The translations under genes and the position numbers were made by a program. From contig CM060732.1 in assembly GCA_030704615.1 (NCBI GenBank), positions 70,597,053 through 70,661,052 of the forward strand: a stretch of 64,000 bases of DNA, written 5' to 3'. Shown one piece after another: positions 10,205 to 19,560 of this stretch; position 1 is the first letter of the stretch; the number at the start of each line of letters is the position of its first letter. Under the pieces are notes generated by a model that saw nothing but the letters and a program-made list of their open reading frames with translations, did no database searches and was not told where the DNA came from. The DNA comes from Takakia lepidozioides. Lineage: Eukaryota; Streptophyta; Takakiopsida; Takakiales; Takakiaceae.

Positions 10205-11428
10205 CTAAGCCACCACCCCCGAGAATGCAGCCAATGTGAGCATCATGTTCCTATGATCCACCGCTACATTCCCAATAAACCGCACTGGGAGCAGTGCACG
10301 TCGACCATCCCCTGACTGCCATTCCGGCCTGTATGATGTCGTTTCCTCCCAAAAGTCCAAAGTAAAGCCCATCGGGTATAACACAGCCCCACCAACAAGT
10401 ACATCATAAGACATCGCGTCCGTAACAATGGCTTTAGCTCTCATGACAGAGCCATCTGTAGGACGATCTGGCTGCAATTGAATGAAGAGCTCATGGCGTG
10501 TAATACCTCGTGCCTTTTCTAAACCGCCCAAAGATGTTTGAATTTGGAAAAGACAAGGCTCCAAATCCGCCTCTGTAAGGCCCAAACCTGCAATTGCTGC
10601 TCTCCCCAACATCAATGGCTGTGCTCCCGAGTCCAACAAGACCCACAGTGGCCTATACCTCCTCCCGGCTGGGCCACCCAACTGAAACACACCATCCTGA
10701 TTGTCCACCAGGACTACCCCATGAGTCACCATACTACTCTCAATGGCTGGTCTAGCTGGCAACTCCTACAACCTTGCAGCTGCCGCTTGCCATGGCACAG
10801 CTGTGGCTGTTTTCACCCTTGAATCCAAGACATCCATGCACTGCACCTGATCCGCTATCCCCGCAGATAGTGCTGATGCATCACCACTCTCACAGAGTGC
10901 AGCTGCCAGTCTAAACACTGCAGCTGGCCGCATCCTCGACATTGCAATTGTCGTGGCAGAAAACAATGAAGCTTGGCAAATTGCCGTAGCTGCCCCCAAC
11001 AATGTACTAGCTGCACCTTGCTTTGCTGCACCACCCACTGGCATTTCCCGAGCCACACCAACTCTCCCCAATGACACTCGTGGCTCTACTTCTGACACAC
11101 TTGGGCGAGCGGGTGCCATCGATGGCATAGTTGGCACTGTCTCAGCCAATGTGAAAGACTGTGGAAGCCCCTCTTTGTGGATCAAAATCCACATCCGCTC
11201 CTCTTGGCTCAGGAGCACGCGTTGCTGCTCGAGTGACAGCAGCTGTAGAGTCCACATGCAATGGCCTGCAAGTGCGGCTCCACACATGAAGCCCATACCA
11301 ATCTGGTCTTCCCTAGGCATAGGAGGTTGTGTAGGTGGGGCTTGAACCTCAAGCCTTGGAGCTGGTGCAACATGAGTAGTGGCCATGGCAACAAGACGTT
11401 GCTCTAGCTGGGCAAGTCTATCCACCAT
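10205..11428 (-). pseudogene. Retroelement linker and aspartic protease domain
   Basis: One frame runs from 11,428 to 10,205 with a single internal TAG near 10,766. The first part (about 220 residues) opens with a short coiled coil (VDRLAQLEQRLVAM) and is otherwise Ala/Pro-rich linker. The second part is a retropepsin-like domain: the active-site strand VLLDSGAQPLMLGR (DSGA at 10,633-10,622) keeps the catalytic aspartate, and SYDVLVGGAVLYPMGFTLDF resembles the region after the flap in clade members. It would process the polyprotein. A TAG at 10,205 separates it from the methyltransferase in the same frame. The change looks like CAG to TAG. Confidence 0.75.
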
Positions 11429-11429
11429 G

Positions 11430-12190
11430 CCTTGGTCATGACCTTGACCCTGACCCTATGCTCCTTGGTTTTGGTTACAACCTCCACCCCGACCTCTGCC
11501 TCCTCTACCTCTCTGGACTATATTGCCTATTCTCGGCCACTATTGTTCCCTTGGAACTGGCCTGGCCGTAGCTCAGGATGCAAGCTATAACAATGGGCCT
11601 TCTCATGCCCATACTTTCCACAATGCCCACACTCTCTCCGGGCAATCCTTCTTGACATGGGGTCCTCCACAATCCCAACAAGTCACACCCGACTATTGTT
11701 GGCCTGAGAATGAAAGAAGATACCTCTGCATCTGAGATCCTTTCTGTCCTTCCCTCGGCTTCACCTAAGCCCCCTTGTTGCCTTGAACACGTTGGGGTAG
11801 TGGTTGTTGTTGGCTAGGAGCCCCACTTCATTGTGTCTCCTTGCCAAACCCCACCATGACCACTCGCTCTTCCACCATATTGAGTTCTATCCGCTCTGCT
11901 AGCAAAACACATTTGCTAAGGTGGGTTGGTCCACTTGTAGGAGAGCTGCATCCCGCACCCTTCTCCTCAGCTCCTTGTCCAGGATCCCATACCAGAACTG
12001 GACTACCTGAGCTTTTGTAACCCCTAGGGTTACGATTATCAAGCGCCTCATGCAAGTGTAAGCCTCCCTCAAACTCTTGACATGCTTTCGTTGGAACTAT
12101 TGCAAACTCCGCAATTTCTCCGTCCTTATCCCCTGGTAGTTTCTCCTTAACTCCTCGAAGAACTCCACAACTGGGTTAAGTGGGAAACGC
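11430..12190 (-). pseudogene. Retroelement gag end with two CCHC zinc knuckles
   Basis: This is the nucleocapsid side of the methyltransferase-bearing element. Translated leftwards in shifting frames, it gives gag-like helices ([44 protein letters not shown]), as in Ty3/gypsy retrotransposon gag. Then come a first knuckle-like CWDCGGPHVKKDC (one residue short of the usual C-x2-C-x4-H-x4-C) and a canonical second knuckle CGHCGKYGHEKAHC at about 11,590-11,635. A glycine-arginine stretch (RGGRGRGGG) follows at about 11,490-11,520. Several stops and frameshifts interrupt it. Its role would be packaging of the element RNA into virus-like particles. Confidence 0.7.
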
Positions 12191-12198
12191 CCAAACCC

Positions 12199-13131
12199 GT
12201 GGGAGGGCGAATAAACCTCTTGTCAGCAAGGGAGTGGGCCGTAAAGGAGCCACACGAGCCCCAGTTTTTGCTTTACGTAAGACAAGTGAAGGGAGAAGGC
12301 GATAGGGAGCCGAGCCCAGATTGGATCAAGAGGATCTTGGAGAAATACCAGGATGTGATGTCAGAGGATTTACCAAGTGGCTTGCCACCGCGAAGGGGAG
12401 CTGACCACAAGATTGAGGTGATACCGAGATCGGAGCCGCCTGCCAAGGCGCCCTACCGGTTGAGCCACAGAGAGTTGGTCGAGGTGAAGACTCAGCTCAA
12501 GGATCTAATGTCAAAGGGGTACGTCCGGTCGAGTAAGTCACCTTACGGAGCCCCGGTGCTATTCGCAGACAAGAAGGATGGGACGCTCCGGATGTGTGTC
12601 GATTACAGGGCCCTGAATAAGGTGACTATCAAGAACCGGTACCCTTTGCCAAGGATTGACGACCTCTTCGATCGGTTGGCAGGAGCGAAGTATTTCAGCC
12701 GGATCGATTTGCGCTCCGGCTACCATCAAATCCGAGTGGCGGAAGGAGATGAGGAGAAAACCGCATGCATGACAAGATATGGTTCGTATGAGTTCTTGGT
12801 GATGCCTTTTGGACTCACCAACGCACCTGCGACCTTTAACACGCTAATAAACAGCCTTTTCCAGGAGTGGTTGGATGACTTTGTGATCGTGTACATCGAC
12901 GACATCTTGGTGTACTCGAAAACAAAAGAAGAGCACCTAGAGCATCTCAAAAGGGTGTTCCAGAAATTGCGGGAAGGGAAGCTGTATGCCAAAGCTTCAA
13001 AGTGCGAATTCGGGGTCACAAAAATGGAGTTCCTAGGGCATGTGATTACACAGGATGGGATCAAAATGGATGACAGAAAGGTGAGGGCGATCTTGGACTG
13101 GGATTGGTCCCGGGAGTGCAATCCTTCCTAG
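12199..13131 (+). pseudogene. Gypsy reverse transcriptase
   Basis: The frame encodes about 310 residues of a Ty3/gypsy RT. Markers are [65 protein letters not shown] (first catalytic Asp), [10 protein letters not shown] and [12 protein letters not shown] (YIDD box at 12,892-12,903), then FLGHVIT. It would copy the element RNA into DNA. The frame is lost near 13,100. After a shift the sequence [19 protein letters not shown], the usual connection to RNase H, can still be read. The catalytic residues are intact. Confidence 0.92.
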
Positions 13132-13144
13132 GACTCGCCTCCTA

Positions 13145-13759
13145 TTACCGAAAGTATGTGAGAAATTTTGCCAAGATCGCGGGGCCGCTGTCTCTCACCT
13201 TCTGTGTAAATCCAAGGTATGGGTATGGAACACCTTTTGTGGCCAAGCTTTTGCCGAGTTGAAGCAGCGGATAGCGGAAGCTCCGGTCTTGAAAATCCCG
13301 GAGTTCGACCGTCCGTTTGAGATTCATACAGATGCGTCGGACTTCGCGATTGGGGGTGTATTTATGCAAGATGGACGTCCAGTGGCTTACGAAAGTAAGA
13401 AACTGAATGAAGTGGAGCGACGGTGGCCAACGCACGAGAAAGAGATGAAGGCGGTGGTGCATTGCCTTGAGCTTTGGTGCCACTATGTTTGTTCCAACCC
13501 GGTGAAGGTGTTCATGGACAATGTCACGGTGAAGTATTTTGCCACTCAGCCTAAATTGTCCCCAAAACAACTTAGGTGGCAAGATACTTTGGTGATGTTC
13601 GACGTGGATATCCAATACAAACCGGGACGGGACAATGTGGTGGCCGATGCTTTAAGTAGAAAGCAACAGCTCATGTTGGTGTACAGAGGCGAGACGGCGC
13701 TCCAAAGAAAGATCCGGAAGGCTTACCAGAAGGATGAGATGGCGAAGTCCGTGATGTGA
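13145..13759 (+). pseudogene. Gypsy RNase H domain
   Basis: After a frameshifted connection (13,145-13,250) the open frame from 13,259 gives a Ty3/gypsy RNase H: APVLKIPEFDRPFEIHTDAS (catalytic Asp in HTDAS), VAYESKKLNEVERRWPTHEK (Glu in the ERRW context), VFMDNVTVKYF, and the end motif DNVVADALSRK. A TGA at 13,757-13,759 ends the frame, but integrase continues in the same frame ten bases later. So this is one nonsense change in a former RH-IN polyprotein. It removes the RNA strand during reverse transcription. Confidence 0.9.
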
Positions 13760-13768
13760 GACTTAAGG

Positions 13769-14870
13769 ATGGGGGTTAAATCGCAGTTTCACTTGCAAAA
13801 CGGACTGCTCCGGTACAAGCAAAAGCGTCTCTACGTGTCGAAGGGAGGGATCAGAGATAGTCTCTTGAGAGATTGTCACGATGGCCCGCTTGCGAGCCAC
13901 GGCGGAGCCAAGCGCACCGCGACACTCTTGAAGGAAGAGTATTTCTGGCCCAAACTGAGGGAGGAGGCCGAGGAGTATGTCAAGACATGCATTACATGCC
14001 AACAAAACCGGAGCGAGTACGAAAAGCAAGCGGGGTTGTTACAACCCTTGCTGATTCCAGGGGGGTCTTGGGAAAGTGTCTCGATGGATTTCATTACTTT
14101 TATGCCGCTATCAAAAAGATTCGATGCAATCATGGTGGTGGTGGATAGGTTCAGTAAAATGGGCCATTTCATTCCCACCAAGGAGACGACAACGGCACAG
14201 GAGACGGGGCGACTTTACTTCGCCCACGTCTTCAAGCATCATGGACTCCCGAAGGATATTGTCTCGGACCGCGATCCAAAGTTTACAAGTAAATTTTGGA
14301 GGGCACTCTGGAAGAAAATGGGGACGAGGCTCAAGATGAGCACCGCTCTACGACCTACGATGGACGGCCAAACGGAAAGGGTGAATTCCGTGGTGAAGCA
14401 GATCTTGCGAAATTACGTGGCGGCAGACCAATCGGACTGGGTGGAGCACTTGGACGCGGTAGAGTTCAGTTATAATAACACAAAACACTCTGCAACGAGA
14501 GTTTCCCCTTTCGTATTGGTCTATGGAAAAGCACCTCTGGTGCCGACAAGTTGGGCCGCCCAAGACGTTGAGGAACCAACAATAGCAATGGTGCTGGAAG
14601 AACGCGAGCGTTTGTTGAAGCTCGCAAAGTACAACATTGCCAAAGCTAGGAAACGGTATGAACGGCAGACGAATCGGAAGCGGAGGGAAGTTAAGTTTAA
14701 GGCAGGCACGGAGGTCTGGTTGACCATCAAGAATTTCCGACTTCCTCCAGAAGTGAGTCCGAAAGTTTGTACATCCGTATGCGGAACCATTTCGCATCCG
14801 GAAGGTTATGAATGAGGATGTGTATGAATTAGAGCTGCCGGCAAATAGCAAGGTGCCCTCTGGCGGGTGA
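13769..14870 (+). pseudogene. Gypsy integrase
   Basis: The open frame (13,769-14,815) has an HHCC zinc domain (His in LASHGGAKR, Cys pair CITC in KTCITCQQN). The DDE core follows: Asp in SVSMDFITFMP, Asp in DIVSDRDPKFTSKFW, Glu in MDGQTERVNS. Next comes the conserved EFSYNNTKHSAT region. A C-terminal PFRI-type fold continues in a second frame to about 14,860. No chromodomain can be read. The enzyme would insert the cDNA into chromosomal DNA. The 3' end of pol is followed at once by inverted gag sequence rather than an LTR. Confidence 0.9.
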
Positions 14871-14989
14871 GGAGCCCCGATCAGATCTGCCAGCAACTCT
14901 TTGAACTAAAGGCCCAATCCAGCAGGTGAGATTGCAGACCAATCCGCCTCAAACACCAACTGCGGTTCATGACGCGTCAGACTGTTGGG

Positions 14990-16203
14990 CCTCTTGAAGA
15001 GACGACGCAGCACGCCCGCCATAGCCACCCCCTCCCCAAACTCTCATCTTTTTTTTTCGCGCAGCGCATAAGCTCCTTCCCCTTTACGGATGGAAAATCC
15101 CGTCTCTGATACAGAATATTCCTGCATATGAAATCCATTCGTACACTTCTTGGCCATGTGCCCGGGCTCCCCGCAATTGAAGCACACTCCATCGAAGGTC
15201 GCCTGCTGTCCGCCATAAGCCGCCGTACCTGATTTTCCTTTCGGAGCACCGGGTGCCGCCTTGACGTGTGAAGGCCCTCCCTTCGATTTCCATGTACCAT
15301 TGTCGCCGCGTGGCCTATCCCACTTCTTTTCTGGTCGGAAGGAGTCACCCTCCTGCCGGGCCTTCTTGTGGTTCAGCTCCGTACGGCCTTGTCTTTCGCC
15401 CCTAGGGACATCCGAGAAACATTCAGCCCTCTCAATTGCCTCGTTCAAAGTCTTAGGTGACTTCTCCTCCAATTCCGCCTGGCCCATGGGGCCAGTCCCG
15501 CCACAAAGTTGAAGACCATTTCTGGTTCTGTCATGTCCGCGACTTCGAGCAACAGCACATTGAAAGCCTGAACATATCCCCGAACGTCATCCGTTTGCTT
15601 CAAATTCCTCATCTTGTCCCGGGCGAGCCAGGACGCGTTGAGGGGCACCAACTGTCTCTTCATAAGTTCCTTGAACCCACTCCAGTTCAAGGTTTCCGGG
15701 TTTGGACCTCGGTCGTGAAGGCGTTTCTGCCACCATTGTTGAGCATAGCCCCTCAAATAGGTGGGAGCCACTTCCACCCGATCCTCGTCACTCAACTTGG
15801 CCGCCCGGAAGTACTCCTCTAGCTCCAAGAGCCAGGTGTTGAGTGCCTTCCAATTTCAGACGCCCTCGAAGATGCCAGGTTCCTTAGGCTTTACCTTAAA
15901 CTTTACCTTAGTGGGAGTGACATTAGCCGCCTTCAACACGCCTTTCAACGTCCCGCCAAACTGCGCCAACAACCCTTCCCAAAAGGTGGCTGGCATGGGA
16001 GACATCTGTTGGTCTGTCGGAGCTCTCGGGAATTCCTCGGGCTCCGACTCCTCAGATTCCTCCCGTTTTTGAGCGGCCTCGTTTCCAAAAGCATGCATCG
16101 CTTCCTCAAATGGCCGCTTCGGTGACACGTCGCCCCCATCGGGCTCACCATGATCATCATCTTTCGGGCCGTTCCGCTTTCGCTTTCGCTTGCCCGACCC
16201 CAT
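14990..16203 (-). pseudogene. LTR retrotransposon gag (minus strand), frameshifted
   Basis: The start is ATG at 16,203 (GSGKRKRKRN, basic), followed by an acidic stretch and KVKFKVKPKEPGIFEGV. After a shift the retrotransposon gag fold is read (MELEEYFRAAKLSDEDRVEV, YLRGYAQQWWQKRLHD, FKELMKRQLVPLN, MRNLKQTDDVRGYVQAFN; 15,828-15,445). After another shift it ends with a CCHC knuckle CFNCGEPGHMAKKC (15,184-15,143). This is a typical gypsy gag, 40 bases downstream of a primer-binding site. At its far end, where protease and pol should follow in the same direction, the plus-strand pol lies inverted. The two could be halves of one element rearranged by an inversion. Confidence 0.82.
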
Positions 16204-16244
16204 GATGAGGCCGATCTCAAGGATGATCGCGTACTAAACTCTAA

Positions 16245-16256
16245 GCTCTGATACCA
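16245..16256 (-). promoter_or_regulatory. Primer-binding site complementary to initiator tRNA-Met
   Basis: On the minus strand the sequence TGGTATCAGAGC lies two bases inside the LTR edge and 41 bases before the gag ATG. This is the standard primer-binding site of plant LTR retrotransposons, pairing with the 3' end of tRNA-iMet. It fixes the orientation of the gag element and the inner boundary of its 5' LTR. Confidence 0.85.
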
Positions 16257-16258
16257 AG

Positions 16259-16760
16259 TGTCGTGCACCTCACTTCGGTAAGCTCCCCTTCAAGTCATAG
16301 TTACTCGCTTTGATGCGCGCGCCTAACTCCCAACCTGGCCGCCGGGCCAACTCGGAGCTTTGGCTGATCACCGGGACATAACGGTCCCCCTTTACTTTTC
16401 CAAAGGACCCTCCACCAATTTGGGCCTAGTGGAAATTCCCTTTGGTAGATGGCAGTCCGGAATAGCTCCCCACTCCTTGGTCGCTTTCCGGCTCGCTCAC
16501 TTACTCACTAGTTTTTGGTCACCAATGGGCTTGCACCGTTCTCGGGGTTACTACTCCCTACATATACTTCTGTGACTGTCCGCGGGGGTTTCACAAACAA
16601 CCCTGCCATTTTATGGCGAACCGCCACGAAGACCCTCGACTCCCGGTGATGAGTCGCGGTGAGTCTTGGCCCACCCACCACGGCCCTATTGGACCGTGAT
16701 GAGTCCCAAGACTCCCCACGACTCCCACCACAAGGTCTCTGCCCCATGGTGAGTCTTATG
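16259..16760 (-). repeat. Probable 5' LTR of the gag element (outer end uncertain)
   Basis: The inner end is set by the primer-binding site: in plus orientation the LTR starts TGTCGTGCAC at 16,259. The outer boundary should be ...CA in plus orientation. A candidate lies near 16,758 (CTTATGCA), giving about 500 bp, but without a second LTR in the window it cannot be confirmed. A minus-strand TATATG near 16,560 could be the TATA element of U3. Confidence 0.5.
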
Positions 16761-16899
16761 CAACCCCCACTAAGTCCCAGTCCCACTAAGCTACCACCAC
16801 CCCTTGTGGAGCCACCCCCACCGCAACCCGGTGTGCGGGGCTCCACCTAGTGAGCGCCTCCGCCTCCTTGAGTGCCTTTGGGCACTCAAGGGTGCTTCA

Positions 16900-18250
16900 G
16901 CCCCCCGTACCTATTGCTGCCACCGCCCCCACCACAGGGGCAGCCCCTCTGCATCCCGACCCCCTGTCCTCAAGGCAAAGGGTCGCGACAGTAGGGACCC
17001 TTGCATGCTTCCAACACCATGGGGTCCAGATTGATTGATTGCCTGGGGAGAGCTCTTGGTTGGGCCCCCACCAATGAAGAAGGGATCCACTGAGGGTGGG
17101 GTTAAAATTGATGGAGACGTGGGTGCTTGGCCATCCTGGAGTCACTGGGCGGGCTCGTATGAGAGGAAGCAGAGATTGCTGGCCGATGAAGATGTGTGGG
17201 AGAGGTGGGAGAGCCTTTCTCCGGAGAACGACGAGCCTTTTTTTTTTTTTTTTTGCTTTAGGACATCTTGCCTTTAGGTGACCAGCTTGCCCGCAGTAGT
17301 AGCAAGTCATTGAGGCCGAGTCCTCGGATAATTTGACAGAAAAGAAATTTCCCTCCTCATCGATTGGGAGATGAATAAATTGAGGAATAACTTCATGCTC
17401 AAGCATCATAACCACAATCTTTGCAAAGCCTGATTCATGTGCCCTGGACGAAATGGTAGCCCCCCTCCAAGCATGATCATTCTTTAGATTGTCCGTGCAT
17501 ATATCAGGCTCACTGCCAAGCAACCAAGATAAACCCCAAGGAAATTCCCAATCTCTGGGAGAAAGAAGAGGTATTGATCTGGAATATAAGGCAATGCAAT
17601 AATCCTAGGACTCCACACCTTGCCATTTTTATTCCCCATAGCCCGCGACCAAGGAAAGATGTTAACATTGAATCCGGCCAAGTGGGGGTTAAATGAGAGG
17701 GCCTTGCAAAAAAGAAAAGAAGCCCCTCCCTCTGGTGTGACAAAAGTGGTGCTTCAAATCGCCAGACCCTCCCAGATGTCGCACAGCCCAATCTCTCGCC
17801 TCGTCCCTGCTCACTTTTATGCCAGGGAAATGGAGGAGAACGCCCTTCTCTTGAATATCTGCCACTGTAGAATTGAGTGTTTTCACATTCAATCCGAGGG
17901 AGGGATGCGGTTTGTCCATGGCATGCTGGAGGTCAAAGATTTCTTCTAGATTTCCAGGTAATTCCTGAGGGGTACTGTTCAAGTGACTGATACCTGCGAA
18001 GCGTGTGGCGTTCAGCAAAGTTCGTGGAGGCGAGGGCTGCAGGGGTCGAGGGATCAGGGGGGTCGAGGGACGATGATGCGCAGGGTGGGTTGGTCCATTA
18101 GCACCATGATCAAGAGCCAGCGCACAATGCGCCCGAAATAGCCAGTGCCAGTGGTCGGAATAGATGAGTTGCGCACCATTCCAGCCGCTGATCTGTTGGG
18201 GTGGCGGGACCAGGTATTGTGATGGAAGGATTTATGCTGAGGAGCCATAA
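16900..18250 (-). pseudogene. LINE ORF1-like (DUF4283 plus CCHC knuckle)
   Basis: On the minus strand a possible start at 18,248 (MAPQHKSFHHNTWS) leads, after shifts, into WAVRHLGGSGDLKHHF, GFFSFL and AGFNVNIFPWS. Further shifted come VWSPRIIALPYIPDQYL, IGNFLGV and ESGFAKIVVMM. It finishes with a zinc knuckle CYYCGQAGHLKARC (17,304-17,263) and a lysine run. The order matches the DUF4283-knuckle ORF1 of plant L1-type LINEs, an RNA-binding protein of the retrotransposition particle. At least three frameshifts are present. Downstream, where endonuclease and RT of ORF2 should follow, the sequence becomes unrelated and meets the LTR of the gag element. So the LINE is 3'-truncated or interrupted. 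Confidence 0.68.
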
Positions 18251-19560
18251 TTGGCCAAGAAAGAGAAAAGCAGGAAAAAACAACAGGCTAGAGGGGCAGT
18301 TGCACGAGGAAAGGAGAAGAGGAACTTAAAAAACCAAACCAGGCAGATAGGAAGAGTGAGAGAGAAGGGACTGAAGGGGAACCAAGATACTGGGAGGGCA
18401 AAGATCAGAATAAGCGGATAAGAGCGCGGAGCTAGAAATCAGCGAGCACACATCAATGCAAGATAAAAATAGAAATCGAGCTGGTCCCAGGATTGAAGGC
18501 GGTGATGCAAGGTCGCAGGGAGACGAGCATCAACGAGAAGCGAAAGCTGACATGAGCGGGAGGCGAAAGGTGAGGGGGGGGGGCTAGTGGGAGGCGGCTG
18601 GGGGGATGATTTCTCACGCATAGCCGGCTGCCATTGATGGGGAAATGATGAGACCTGCTGGAAAGACCGCTGATTTGGGGATATGTGGCAATGTGAGAGG
18701 GGTAGAGGAGGGATGATTCATTCCAAGGTGGCCGGAGTAAAGGAGGCCTGACCTGAGGTCGCTGTCAAGGGAAAGGTTGCAGTGTTAGTCCTAGGGGATG
18801 AAGGAGACCTTCATCAACAGATCGCGCGAGGGAAGTTCATTGGAAAGCGATCTCTTGACAAAAAAAAAGACGAGACATGGTTTTGAAGGATTGTCCGAGA
18901 GGCGAAGGGTAATCTAATTTGAAGGAGGCGGAGCCTGAATCCTTCAAACATTTGCACATACATTTGCAGATACTTAAGAACAATCGGGGACGAGGGTATC
19001 CGTTGAGCGAGCCTCCTCTCACCGCGAAACGCGGAGCTCCTTTTCTCCAGCATCTTTTTCGGGGGACTTGGATTGTCTCCCCTAGGTTTCCTTTATTAAA
19101 AAAAACAAAAAAACAAGGAGGAATAAAAAGAAAAACTTGGCAAGAATAGCAGGATAGTGTGTGTAGTGTAGAGCTGGATATTAGGGTTCGTGATTTGCCC
19201 AAACAGGAGGTGGCTTGCAGTGTAGCCTGCACTGACTTGCAGAGTATTTGTGGTGATCCTTGGCCGGCCTTGATGTATCGCAGACCTCGCCTTCCTTTGC
19301 CCCTTGTTTTCGGCGCAATTGGGTCCCTCTCTATCTCTCTCTCGCACTGTTTTTGTGGGGACTAAGTGAGGAAAATGGGGTAACTGGACGGAGAGTTAGG
19401 GTTGTGTGGGTGCATTGCAAGTGAGTGTTGATGACGGATGCATAAACATGAGAGTCACAATTCACAGGGGAGCCCACTGTCTGTAACTTTTTCAATTGCG
19501 TTGATAAGTTTTGTGCCTCATGGTTGCAAGCCTTGACCTGGTTCGACTGTCCGGTGTGCA
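18251..19560. other. Probable LINE 5' region, no gene
   Basis: Purine-rich on the plus strand (pyrimidine-rich on the LINE strand), with no supported frame. It may be the 5' untranslated and promoter part of the LINE whose ORF1 ends at 18,250. A short CT run lies near 19,325-19,350. Confidence 0.35.

Larger units (their letters stand above)
8100..12190 (-). mobile_element. LTR retrotransposon carrying a cytosine DNA methyltransferase
   Basis: Reading leftwards, the order is gag end, two zinc knuckles, an RGG-rich linker, aspartic protease, a complete C5-cytosine methyltransferase domain, linker, and the first part of a gypsy-type RT. From 11,428 to 9,632 a single frame is kept, broken only by in-frame stops near 10,766, 10,205, about 10,018 and 9,632, so the enzyme was part of one polyprotein. 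The element is cut off on the right by a plus-strand gypsy pol at about 12,195 and on the left inside RT at about 8,100. No LTR of its own is visible. It is a dead copy, but the module order is clear. Methyltransferase capture by LTR elements has been described, as I recall, in dinoflagellates and a charophyte alga. Confidence 0.8.
12195..14880 (+). mobile_element. Ty3/gypsy pol fragment (RT, RNase H, integrase)
   Basis: This plus-strand pol segment begins in the linker upstream of RT ([14 protein letters not shown]) and runs to the end of the integrase C-terminal domain (PFRIRKVMNEDVYELELP, read in a shifted frame up to about 14,860). Gag, protease and LTRs are absent in this orientation. 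It abuts the methyltransferase element on the left and an oppositely oriented gag on the right. Frameshifts near 13,100 and 13,240 and one in-frame TGA at 13,757-13,759 inactivate it, but the decay is light, so insertion is fairly recent compared with the left-hand fragments. Confidence 0.88.
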
